41,833 nucleotides of DNA from Clostridiales bacterium. Lineage in GTDB: Bacteria > Bacillota > Clostridia > Christensenellales > Pumilibacteraceae. Numbering within the stretch: position 1 is the first letter of the stretch; each line of letters opens with the position of its first letter. Of this stretch, positions 33,360 to 40,712 are shown piece by piece. The stretch covers positions 30,740-72,572 of the forward strand of contig JAFLVI010000002.1 in the NCBI GenBank assembly GCA_022508405.1, given 5' to 3'. The notes below the pieces were generated by a model that was not told the origin of the DNA, did no database searches, and saw only the letters and a list, made by a program, of their open reading frames with translations. The position numbers and the translations under genes are program-made.

Positions 33360-34022
33360 ATGAAAGGAAAGCTTCTTATAATCTTTAAATCAAACCACGG
33401 CTACACAAAGCGGTACGTGGACATACTGGGCAACGCACTCGGCTGCGACGCCGTGCCTGCGGACAAGTTTAAAGGCGAAATGCTTACCGGTTACGATAAG
33501 ATTTTGTTTATCGGTTCGGTGCGCGGCAGCGTTATAAACGGATTTAACAAGATATCCGATTATCTGGATATATTATACAAAAAGCTTGTGGTTTGCGGCG
33601 TCGGCATGCTGCCCAACAACGAAGACCGCGCCGATATAATAAAGGACGCCACAATATCGGTTGCGTACGAAAAGTTTATTCCCGTGTTTTATGCGCAGGG
33701 CGGATTTGACATAGCGGAACTTTCCCGCACCGAACGCATTGCCATAAGCATGACTGTGCGCTCAATAAAGATGCAAAGTCTTATTAACGACGACGAAACA
33801 TTTATACTCAATGCGACCGCCACGCCGACGGACGAAGTCAAGCAAGCGAATATTCAACCGCTTATAGATTATCTTGAAGACAAGCCGGTGGACGAAAAGC
33901 TGTACAGCCCGCCCGAAATAACTGACGAAGCGGAAGAGCAGGAGTTCTTTGAGGAAATGGAAAAAGCCGCTTCCGCCCCCGACAACAAAAAACGCGCGCT
34001 CAAAAAGAAATTAAAAAGGTAG
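33360..34022 (+). CDS. Flavodoxin-domain protein, 220 aa
   Basis: The N-terminal ~150 residues look like a flavodoxin domain of the HemG-like (Flavodoxin_5) type: LLIIFKSNHGYTKRYVDIL for FMN-phosphate binding, then ILFIGSVRGSVINGF and LVVCGVGM. The C-terminal ~60 residues are acidic, then strongly basic (KKRALKKKLKR), a tail not needed for the fold. It is probably an electron carrier, perhaps partner of the Fe-S aldo/keto reductase whose gene begins 12 bases later. The ATG follows a TAGGTAGG-type site. Confidence 0.8.
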   Translation: MKGKLLIIFKSNHGYTKRYVDILGNALGCDAVPADKFKGEMLTGYDKILFIGSVRGSVINGFNKISDYLDILYKKLVVCGVGMLPNNEDRADIIKDATISVAYEKFIPVFYAQGGFDIAELSRTERIAISMTVRSIKMQSLINDDETFILNATATPTDEVKQANIQPLIDYLEDKPVDEKLYSPPEITDEAEEQEFFEEMEKAASAPDNKKRALKKKLKR

Positions 34023-34034
34023 GGCGGTGATATT

Positions 34035-35165
34035 ATGCTTTATAAGGACTTTAAGGGCGAAAAGCTTTCGGCGCTCGGCTTGGGTATGATGCGCCTGCCG
34101 CTTAGGAGCAGTGCGGACGACGATATAGACGAAGCTCACACCGAAAAGATGATTGCGTACGCGCTGGAACACGGCGTGAATTACTTTGACACGGCGTGGG
34201 GGTATCACAACGGTTGTTCGGAGCTTGTCGCGGGCAAGCTACTCAGTAAGTATCCGCGAGAAGATTACAAGCTTGCTTCCAAGTTCCCGGGGTACGACCT
34301 TAGCAACATGCCCAAGGTGAAAGAGATCTTCGAGAAGCAGCTCCAAAAATGCCGCACCGAGTATTTTGACTTTTATCTGTTCCACAACGTGTGCGAAATG
34401 AATATAGACGCCTATCTCGACCCGAAGTACGGCATTTACGATTACCTTATTGCTCAGCGCGACGCCGGCAGAATAAAACACCTAGGGCTTTCGGTACACG
34501 GAAGTATAGACGTACTCAAGCGGTTTTTGGATAAGTACGGCAAGGACATGGAGTTCTGCCAAGTACAGCTCAACTGGCTGGACTGGGATTTTCAGGACGC
34601 TTGCAAAAAGGTGGAGCTGTTGAGTAAGCTCGCTATCCCCGTATGGGTAATGGAACCGTTGCGCGGCGGCAAACTTGCCAACTTGCCCGATAAGTATGCT
34701 AAAAGGCTGAAGGCGCTCAGAAGTGACGAAAGCGCGGCGGGATTTGCTTTCCGCTTTATTCAGTCGTTGCCGCAGGTGGGCGTAACGCTGTCCGGAATGT
34801 CAAACTTCGAGCAGCTCAAGGCAAATATAAAAACATTTGATACATTTAATCCTGTTAACGACCTAGAGCGTGCGGAGCTCATGGCTATTGCAAAGGAAAT
34901 GATAAGCGCAAAGAGCCTACCGTGCACGGCGTGCCGTTACTGCACAAACCATTGCCCCAAAGGCATAGATATACCGGAAATTATCAAGCTGTACAACGAG
35001 CACGTCTTTTCGGACGGCGGCTTCCTTGCACCTATGGCGCTCGGCGCGATAGACGAGAATAAACGCCCTTCTGCGTGCGTAAGCTGCCGCAGTTGCGAAG
35101 CGGTCTGCCCACAGCAGATAAAAATATCCGAAATGATGAAGGACTTTGTTTCTAAGGTAAATTAA
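34035..35165 (+). CDS. Aldo/keto reductase with C-terminal 4Fe-4S ferredoxin domain
   Basis: 376 residues. The N-terminal ~280 residues are an aldo/keto reductase barrel with catalytic-tetrad positions visible: Asp and Tyr in YFDTAWGYHNG, Lys in KLASKFPG and His in FLFHNVCE. Two cysteine clusters follow, CTACRYCTNHCPKGI and CVSCRSCEAVCPQQI, each in the C-x2-C-x2-C-x3-C-P form of a 4Fe-4S site. The family is widespread in strict anaerobes; its substrates are mostly unknown. Electrons could come from ferredoxin or from the flavodoxin-domain protein encoded just upstream, with which it forms a two-gene operon. Confidence 0.92.
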   Translation: MLYKDFKGEKLSALGLGMMRLPLRSSADDDIDEAHTEKMIAYALEHGVNYFDTAWGYHNGCSELVAGKLLSKYPREDYKLASKFPGYDLSNMPKVKEIFEKQLQKCRTEYFDFYLFHNVCEMNIDAYLDPKYGIYDYLIAQRDAGRIKHLGLSVHGSIDVLKRFLDKYGKDMEFCQVQLNWLDWDFQDACKKVELLSKLAIPVWVMEPLRGGKLANLPDKYAKRLKALRSDESAAGFAFRFIQSLPQVGVTLSGMSNFEQLKANIKTFDTFNPVNDLERAELMAIAKEMISAKSLPCTACRYCTNHCPKGIDIPEIIKLYNEHVFSDGGFLAPMALGAIDENKRPSACVSCRSCEAVCPQQIKISEMMKDFVSKVN

Positions 35166-35183
35166 AAAGCAAACAACTAATCG

Positions 35184-35213
35184 GACGCGGCGCAATAAGC
35201 CGCGTCTTTTTTT
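35184..35213 (+). terminator. Intrinsic terminator after the aldo/keto reductase gene
   Basis: GACGCGGC (35184-35191) pairs perfectly with GCCGCGTC (35199-35206) around a seven-base loop, followed by seven T. Confidence 0.92.
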
Positions 35214-35270
35214 GTGTTGTATCTTCGTATAAAAAAATTTATTTTTTTGTCGCAAACGTATATAAAATAT

Positions 35271-35299
35271 TTGACATATGCGCGTATATACTATATAAT
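35271..35299 (+). promoter_or_regulatory. Promoter of the regulator-potABCD locus
   Basis: TTGACA at 35271-35276, 17-bp spacer, TATAAT at 35294-35299: a full consensus promoter with an expected start near 35306. Confidence 0.85.
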
Positions 35300-35306
35300 G
35301 CTTTCG

Positions 35307-35340
35307 GTTTACTAAATGTAAACAAAAAGTTTAAATAAAC
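35307..35340. promoter_or_regulatory. Paired inverted-repeat operators
   Basis: GTTTAC-TAAAT-GTAAAC (35307-35323) and GTTTA-AA-TAAAC (35329-35340) lie directly after the predicted transcription start. Their position predicts repression, most simply autoregulation by the XRE-cupin protein encoded next. Confidence 0.55.
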
Positions 35341-35359
35341 CAAACCAAAGGGGCATCAC

Positions 35360-35914
35360 TTGAACAACGACAATTCTGTTATAACAATAGGTTCCAAACT
35401 GCGCGATCTTAGGCTGAAAAACGGGCTGACGCAGGAAGAACTTGCCGACCGCGCGGAGCTTAGCAAGGGCTTTATCAGCCAGTTGGAAAACGACCTTACT
35501 TCGCCGTCCATTGCTACGCTAATAGACATACTGACATTGCTCGGCTCCAATCTGTCTTCTTTCTTTGCCGACTACGACGACTCTCAGTTGGTGTTTACGG
35601 AAAGCGACTACTTTGAAAAAAAGTATGACGACATGACCGTGCAATGGATAGTACCCACCGCGCAAAAAAACGCAATGGAGCCCATAATAACCGAACTAAG
35701 TAAGGGCGCTTCCACAGACGAAGACTTTCCGCACGAGGGCGAAGAGTTCGGATACGTCCTGCAAGGCAAGGTCAGGGTTGTAGTGGGCGAGCGAACGGCG
35801 GAAGCAAAGGCAGGCGACACATTTTATTTTTCCGCCGACAAAAAACATTACATAGTCAATGTTTACGACGGCGTAAGCAAGGTGCTTTGGGTGTCCTGCC
35901 CGCCGAGCTTTTGA
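35360..35914 (+). CDS. XRE-family regulator with cupin domain, PuuR-like
   Basis: 184 residues. Residues ~10-65 form an XRE helix-turn-helix (LRDLRLKNGLTQEELADRA, then SKGFISQLEN), and the C-terminal ~80 residues form a cupin (EGEEFGYVLQGKV, GDTFYFSADKKHYIVN). PuuR-type regulators of polyamine genes share this layout, and potABCD lies downstream, so polyamine sensing is a good guess. The start codon is TTG: AAAGGGG lies six bases before it and no ATG occurs near the N-terminus in this frame. An intergenic repeat separates it from potA. Confidence 0.9.
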   Translation: MNNDNSVITIGSKLRDLRLKNGLTQEELADRAELSKGFISQLENDLTSPSIATLIDILTLLGSNLSSFFADYDDSQLVFTESDYFEKKYDDMTVQWIVPTAQKNAMEPIITELSKGASTDEDFPHEGEEFGYVLQGKVRVVVGERTAEAKAGDTFYFSADKKHYIVNVYDGVSKVLWVSCPPSF

Positions 35915-36018
35915 AAATTCGGAATTAAGAATTCGGAATTAGAGAGAGCGCGTGGCGCAGTCCGCTATTAGCGCGAAGCGCGACTTTATTCCTTCATTAT
36001 TCATTATTCATTTTTACC
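35915..36018. repeat. Small intergenic repeat, copy before potA
   Basis: AATTCGGAATTAAGAATTCGGAATTA-type units at the left, a GCGCGTGGCGC/GCGCGAAGCGCGAC block in the middle followed by TTTATTCC, and tandem TCATTAT units at the right. The layout matches the element before typA. It fills the whole gap between the regulator and the potA ribosome-binding site. Confidence 0.6.
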
Positions 36019-36028
36019 GGAGGTAAAT

Positions 36029-37543
36029 ATGGCGACAGTCACACGAGAGAAGTTCGATAATATTATCGAAATCAAAAACGTAACAAAGGTTTTCGACGGC
36101 ATTACAGCGGTCGACAACGTAAACCTTGCGGTGCGCCGCGGCGAGTTTGTTACGTTGCTCGGTCCGTCCGGTTGCGGAAAGACCACTTTGCTTCGCATGA
36201 TTGCGGGCTTTGAAATGCCTACGTCCGGCACCATTCTTTTGGAAAAGCAGGACGTAACCACAGTGCCGCCGCACCTGCGCCCCATTAACACGGTTTTCCA
36301 AAAGTACGCGCTGTTTCCGCACCTAAACGTGTTTAAGAACATCGCGTTCGGGCTTAAGCTTAAAAAAATCCCCACCGGCGAAGTGGACAAAAAGGGCAGA
36401 CCTGTTTACCGTAAGTTCACAAAGGACGAGATTGCGGAAAAGGTGGAGCGCGTGCTTAAGCTTGTCAATCTTGAAGCATACGGCTACCGCGACATAACCG
36501 GCTTGTCGGGCGGACAGCAACAGCGCGTGGCGATTGCGCGCGCCATTGTTTGCGAGCCCAAGGTTTTGCTTCTTGACGAGCCGCTCGGCGCGCTCGACCT
36601 AAAGATGCGCAAGGAAATGCAGTCCGAGCTTGCCGCCATGCACAGGAATATAGGAATAACGTTTATATACGTTACGCACGATCAGGAAGAAGCGCTAACC
36701 ATGTCCGACAAGGTTGTGGTAATGACGGACGGTGCGGTTCAGCAGTACGGCACGCCAAAAAAGATATACGACGAGCCCGCCAACGCCTTTGTCGCCGACT
36801 TTATAGGCGAAAGTAACATTCTGTCCGGAATTATGAAGGAAGACTTTTTGGTCGAGTTTTGCGGCGTGCAGTTTAAATGCCTTGACAAGGGCTTTGCCCG
36901 CGACGAAAAGGTCGACCTTGTCGTCCGTCCCGAAGATATTGCAATCAGCGCCAAAAAGGGTGCTCTCGGCGGCGAAGTGGTGTCAACTGTGTTTAAGGGC
37001 ACGTACTACGAGATGGAAATAGTGGCGGGCGACTACCAGTTTACCGTGCAGAACACCACCGAATACGGCGTGGGTAGCAAGGTGTGGCTTACTATCGAGC
37101 CGGACGGCATACACATCATGAAAAAGCTTAAAACGGTCAACTCGTTTGTCGGCGAAGTCCTTTCGGAAAACACGGTGGAAATCTGCGGCGGCGAGTTTGA
37201 GTTTGAAAATACGGACGGCTTTGAGCGCGGCGACGAAGTGCGCGTGCTGGTGCCGTTTGACAAGGTGGAGCTCACCGACGACGAGGACGACGGCGTAATA
37301 GGCGCCAACGTCACGCAAACGCTGTATAAGGGCAGTTACTATCAAGTTCAGGTATACACGGACGACGATCAAGACTTTCTTGTGGACACCGTGGACGAGT
37401 GGGACATAGGCGACCGCGTGGGCATAAAGATCAATCCCAAGGATTTGACTGTCACCCGCAAAGCAAAGACAGACAATGCCGAAACGGACAACGCGTCACA
37501 GTTGGATAATATGCCCGAAGGCGAGGAGGAGTCCGATGAATAA
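36029..37543 (+). CDS. potA: Spermidine/putrescine ABC transporter ATPase PotA, extended
   Basis: 504 residues, long for PotA (usually 350-390). The ATPase domain has Walker [10 protein letters not shown] near residue 49, signature [14 protein letters not shown] near 160, Walker [13 protein letters not shown] and H-loop [10 protein letters not shown]. An insert before the signature ([15 protein letters not shown]) is unusual. The C-terminal TOBE-type region seems duplicated: [18 protein letters not shown] and [18 protein letters not shown] head two similar ~60-residue units, joined by an acidic linker, and an acidic tail ends the protein. It powers import of polyamines through PotB and PotC. 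GGAGG precedes the ATG; the stop overlaps potB. Confidence 0.93.
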   Translation: MATVTREKFDNIIEIKNVTKVFDGITAVDNVNLAVRRGEFVTLLGPSGCGKTTLLRMIAGFEMPTSGTILLEKQDVTTVPPHLRPINTVFQKYALFPHLNVFKNIAFGLKLKKIPTGEVDKKGRPVYRKFTKDEIAEKVERVLKLVNLEAYGYRDITGLSGGQQQRVAIARAIVCEPKVLLLDEPLGALDLKMRKEMQSELAAMHRNIGITFIYVTHDQEEALTMSDKVVVMTDGAVQQYGTPKKIYDEPANAFVADFIGESNILSGIMKEDFLVEFCGVQFKCLDKGFARDEKVDLVVRPEDIAISAKKGALGGEVVSTVFKGTYYEMEIVAGDYQFTVQNTTEYGVGSKVWLTIEPDGIHIMKKLKTVNSFVGEVLSENTVEICGGEFEFENTDGFERGDEVRVLVPFDKVELTDDEDDGVIGANVTQTLYKGSYYQVQVYTDDDQDFLVDTVDEWDIGDRVGIKINPKDLTVTRKAKTDNAETDNASQLDNMPEGEEESDE

Positions 37544-38384
37544 CGATTCCGCAGTCGTAGCGGCACAGCCTATCGAGCCGCAAAAAAAGCGCAAAATACG
37601 CGGCATAAAGCGCTCTGCGTTTGCACTGCCGTATCTGGCGCTTAGCATTGTGTTTGTAATAGTGCCGCTGTTTATCATGCTGTACTATGCGTTTACGGAC
37701 GGCGTGACGGGCAGCTTTACGGGCGAAAACTTTGTGCACTTTTTCAGCCGTCCCAACATAATGGCGGTAATGGGCAAGTCGTTTTTGGTGGCGCTGCTCA
37801 CAACCGTATTTTGCTTACTGCTTGCGTATCCGCTTGCACTGGCGCTTTCTTCGTCCGCGCTCAACAAAAAGTTTATTATAGTCATGCTGTTTGTCCTGCC
37901 CATGTGGATAAATTCGCTGCTCAGGACTTACGCCGTAAAGATTGTTTTGTATATGCTGGATATTACCAACGCGTGGGTAGCGGTAACGATCGGCATGGTG
38001 TACGACTTTTTTCCGTTTATGCTGTTGCCGCTGTACTCGGTTGTGTCCGGCATGGATAAGTCGCTTATAGAAGCGTCGCAGGACCTTGGCGCGTCACCGT
38101 TAAAAACGCTTGTAAAGGTGCGTATTCCGCTCTCGCTCCCTGGGATAATTTCCGGCGTGCTTATGGTGTTTATGCCCACTGTGTCCACGTTTGCCATTTC
38201 GGACGTTTTGGGCGATACGTCTACGTACATGTTCGGTAATATAATCAATCAGTGGTTTGCCAACAGCGGCGGCTGGAATATCGGCTCGGCGTATTCCTTC
38301 CTATTGCTTATACTTATCGCCGCAACGGTGTTGCTTGCCAACAAGCTCACCAAGGGCAAAACCGAGATAGGAGGTGTGCTGTGA
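37536..38384 (+). CDS. potB: Polyamine ABC transporter permease PotB
   Basis: 282 residues with six predicted membrane segments and the EAA loop that contacts the ATPase ([28 protein letters not shown]). It forms the membrane channel with PotC. I chose the ATG at 37536, overlapping the end of potA by eight bases, because GAGGAGG lies just upstream and the N-terminus ([20 protein letters not shown]) then precedes the first membrane segment as usual. The longer frame from 37476 lies inside potA. Confidence 0.94.
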   Translation: MNNDSAVVAAQPIEPQKKRKIRGIKRSAFALPYLALSIVFVIVPLFIMLYYAFTDGVTGSFTGENFVHFFSRPNIMAVMGKSFLVALLTTVFCLLLAYPLALALSSSALNKKFIIVMLFVLPMWINSLLRTYAVKIVLYMLDITNAWVAVTIGMVYDFFPFMLLPLYSVVSGMDKSLIEASQDLGASPLKTLVKVRIPLSLPGIISGVLMVFMPTVSTFAISDVLGDTSTYMFGNIINQWFANSGGWNIGSAYSFLLLILIAATVLLANKLTKGKTEIGGVL

Positions 38385-39175
38385 GCAGAAACGTTAAGTC
38401 GGGGCTTATCTGGGCGTTTGTCGGCATAATGCTCGCCGTCATGTATATTCCCATTATAATACTGATTATCTACTCGTTTACCGGCGCAAAGGCGCTGGGC
38501 GTGTGGAGCGGATTTTCGTTTGAGCTTTACGCGGACTTGTTCACCAACGAAAGCATAATCGAAGCGTTTAAAAACTCCATAGTTTTGGCGTTTGTTTCGT
38601 CGCTTCTTGCAACAATACTAGGCACGACCGCCGCGGTCGGAATCTTTTACATGCGCAAGTGGAAAAAGACGTCCGCCAACTTTATCGCCAACATTACAAT
38701 GGAAAACGCGGAAATTGTTACCGGCGTAACGTTTATGATGTTCTTTTTGGTGCTTCGTATGCCGTACGGCTGGGTGACGCTGATTATTGCGCACACCATG
38801 ATAACAACGCCGTACGTAATACTTTCCGTAACGCCCAAGCTTAGTCAGCTTAATCCCAATCTGTACGAGGCGGGGCTCGACCTCGGCGCTTCGCCAATTA
38901 AATCGATGTTCACAGTTATCGTGCCGCAGCTCATCCCGGGGATGTTAAGCGGGTTCGTAATGGCGTTTGCGCTGTCGTTTGATGACTTTATAGTCAGTAA
39001 GTTTGTAAACGGCAGTGTGGAAACAATACCCGTTTATCTGTACAACGCCCTAGCCAAGCGCGGTGTAGACCCCACGCTTCGCGCGCTGTCGTCCATAATG
39101 TTTGTGGCGGTGCTGGCGGTGCTTATCGCGCTCAACGTTGTGTCCGCAAGGCGCAAAAAAGTCGTTGTAAAGTAG
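38381..39175 (+). CDS. potC: Polyamine ABC transporter permease PotC
   Basis: 264 residues, six membrane segments, with the EAA loop LYEAGLDLGASPIKSMFTV and the following PQLIPGMLSGFVMAFALSFDDF that is characteristic of PotC. The start is GTG at 38381, with GGAGG seven bases upstream and a four-base overlap (GTGA) with the potB stop; no ATG is available at this point and the longer frame from 38252 lies within potB. It pairs with PotB. Confidence 0.94.
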   Translation: MSRNVKSGLIWAFVGIMLAVMYIPIIILIIYSFTGAKALGVWSGFSFELYADLFTNESIIEAFKNSIVLAFVSSLLATILGTTAAVGIFYMRKWKKTSANFIANITMENAEIVTGVTFMMFFLVLRMPYGWVTLIIAHTMITTPYVILSVTPKLSQLNPNLYEAGLDLGASPIKSMFTVIVPQLIPGMLSGFVMAFALSFDDFIVSKFVNGSVETIPVYLYNALAKRGVDPTLRALSSIMFVAVLAVLIALNVVSARRKKVVVK

Positions 39176-39182
39176 GTGCATT

Positions 39183-40415
39183 ATGAAAAAGAAAATCATA
39201 GGTTTGATAATGTCGGCCGTTATGGCAACGACCGCCGCAATGGCTTTTGTGGGATGTTCGCCCAGAAACGAAGTGCTCAAAATTTACAACTGGGGCGACT
39301 ATATCGACGAAAGCCTTATCGGCAAGTTTGAAAAATGGTACAAGGCCGAAACGGGAAAAAACATTTCCGTCCAGTACGACACGTTTGACACCAACGAAGC
39401 TATGATTATGCGCATAGAAGTCTTAAAGTCGGACTACGACCTTGTTTGTCCTTCCGACTACATGGCGGAGCGCATGATAAAAGGCGGGCTGGCGCAAAAG
39501 GTAGACCGCAGTATTATAGACATCACTCAGGACGGGTTTTTGGTGGACGGGCTTATGGACATGATTAAGCCGTTCGATCCAAACAACGCATATTTTGTGC
39601 CTTATTGCTGGGGTACGCTGGGAATAATGTACGACACAAACCATATCAAAGCGGGCTCGGAAGATATGAAGTCGTGGTCGGCAATGTGGTCGAGCAAGTA
39701 CAATAAGCACATACTAATGAAGGACAGCGTGCGCGACGCGTACTCCGTTGCGCAAATATACCTGAATACCGACAAGCTTTCCGCGCTGTCCGACGGCTTT
39801 ACAGACTACAACGAAGCGTACAGGGAAGAGCTTGTGTCGTACTTTACATCTACGTCCAAGTCGCTCATCAAATCGGCGCAAAACGCGCTTGTCAAACAAA
39901 AACGTTTGCTCTATAAGTACGAAGTGGACGACGGCAAAAACGATATGCTTGCCGGCACCACAAAAGGGTATCTCGGCACATTTTGGTCGTGCGATGTCGG
40001 GCTTATCATGCAGGAAGACGGCGGGGAACACTTCTATTACGAAGTGCCCAAAGAAGGCAGCAACGTGTGGCTGGACGGCTGGATAATCCCCAAGTACGCC
40101 GGCAACAAAACCGCAGCCAACTACTTTTTAAAGTTTATCAATCTGTACAACGACAAATACGATTTTGCCATGACCAACTTTGATTATATGGGTACGTCCA
40201 TGGCGAACAAGGCGGTTATGGACGACGCCAAAATCGCTTTGGAGGAGGACGAGGACGGCTTTTTCGATGACAAGGAAGATTGGTTTAAGGACATGTACTT
40301 GGAAATGATGTTCCCGTCCCAAGACGTCCTTGCCCGTTGCGGCGTCATGCGCGATTTCGGCAAGAAATGGAGCACTGAGTTGGACAGCATGTGGATAGAC
40401 GTAAAAACGCTCTAA
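39183..40415 (+). CDS. potD: Polyamine-binding lipoprotein PotD
   Basis: 410 residues. A lipoprotein signal ends at Cys25 (AFVGC). The mature N-terminus VLKIYNWGDYIDESLIGKFEKW is the standard start of PotD/PotF solute-binding proteins, and DLVCPSDYMAERMI, PYCWGTLGIMYD and NVWLDGWIIPKYA follow the family pattern. A more charged insert around residues 215-255 makes it somewhat longer than usual (about 350). It delivers spermidine or putrescine to PotBC. It begins seven bases after potC; AGTAGGTG serves as ribosome-binding site. Confidence 0.94.
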   Translation: MKKKIIGLIMSAVMATTAAMAFVGCSPRNEVLKIYNWGDYIDESLIGKFEKWYKAETGKNISVQYDTFDTNEAMIMRIEVLKSDYDLVCPSDYMAERMIKGGLAQKVDRSIIDITQDGFLVDGLMDMIKPFDPNNAYFVPYCWGTLGIMYDTNHIKAGSEDMKSWSAMWSSKYNKHILMKDSVRDAYSVAQIYLNTDKLSALSDGFTDYNEAYREELVSYFTSTSKSLIKSAQNALVKQKRLLYKYEVDDGKNDMLAGTTKGYLGTFWSCDVGLIMQEDGGEHFYYEVPKEGSNVWLDGWIIPKYAGNKTAANYFLKFINLYNDKYDFAMTNFDYMGTSMANKAVMDDAKIALEEDEDGFFDDKEDWFKDMYLEMMFPSQDVLARCGVMRDFGKKWSTELDSMWIDVKTL

Positions 40416-40650
40416 GCGCGTATGCATCGCGTGATACGGGCTACGTGCAATTCGCCGCTCGGTCATGTAGGTGGGTCTACACTCCCGTCGCGGCTAATTG
40501 CCTGTTGCCCGTCTGACGCGCGCCTACGCACTTAGAGATACGTTCTGAAAAAGTGTGCAGTTATGTAGAAGTCGCCGCCGTGTGTCTCTTGTCTTACTCG
40601 TATCTACGCACTCAAAGATACGTTTTGTATATAAAAAACTTTTAAAATTT
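40416..40650. other. Structured intergenic region between potD and mnmG
   Basis: No reading frame is credible. It holds a 12-base inverted repeat with one mismatch, GCAATTCGCCGC (40447-40458) with GCGGCTAATTGC (40490-40501), enclosing a perfect hairpin TGTAG-GTGGGT-CTACA (40466-40481). Two direct repeats of 24 bases lie 80 bp apart (40524-40547 and 40604-40627; 21 of 24 positions agree, starting CTACGCACT and ending in TACGTT-plus-TG). No clear terminator for potABCD is visible. Confidence 0.5.
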
Positions 40651-40695
40651 CAACCTTATTTTTAATTCCGAATTCATAATTCCGAATTCCGAATT
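40651..40695 (+). repeat. Small intergenic repeat, copy before mnmG
   Basis: CAACCTTATTTTTAATTCCG and tandem TTCCGAATTC units. The core 40651-40675 matches 15039-15063 at 24 of 25 positions, in the same orientation relative to the downstream gene. Confidence 0.7.
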
Positions 40696-40712
40696 AAAAA
40701 TCATAATTCATT

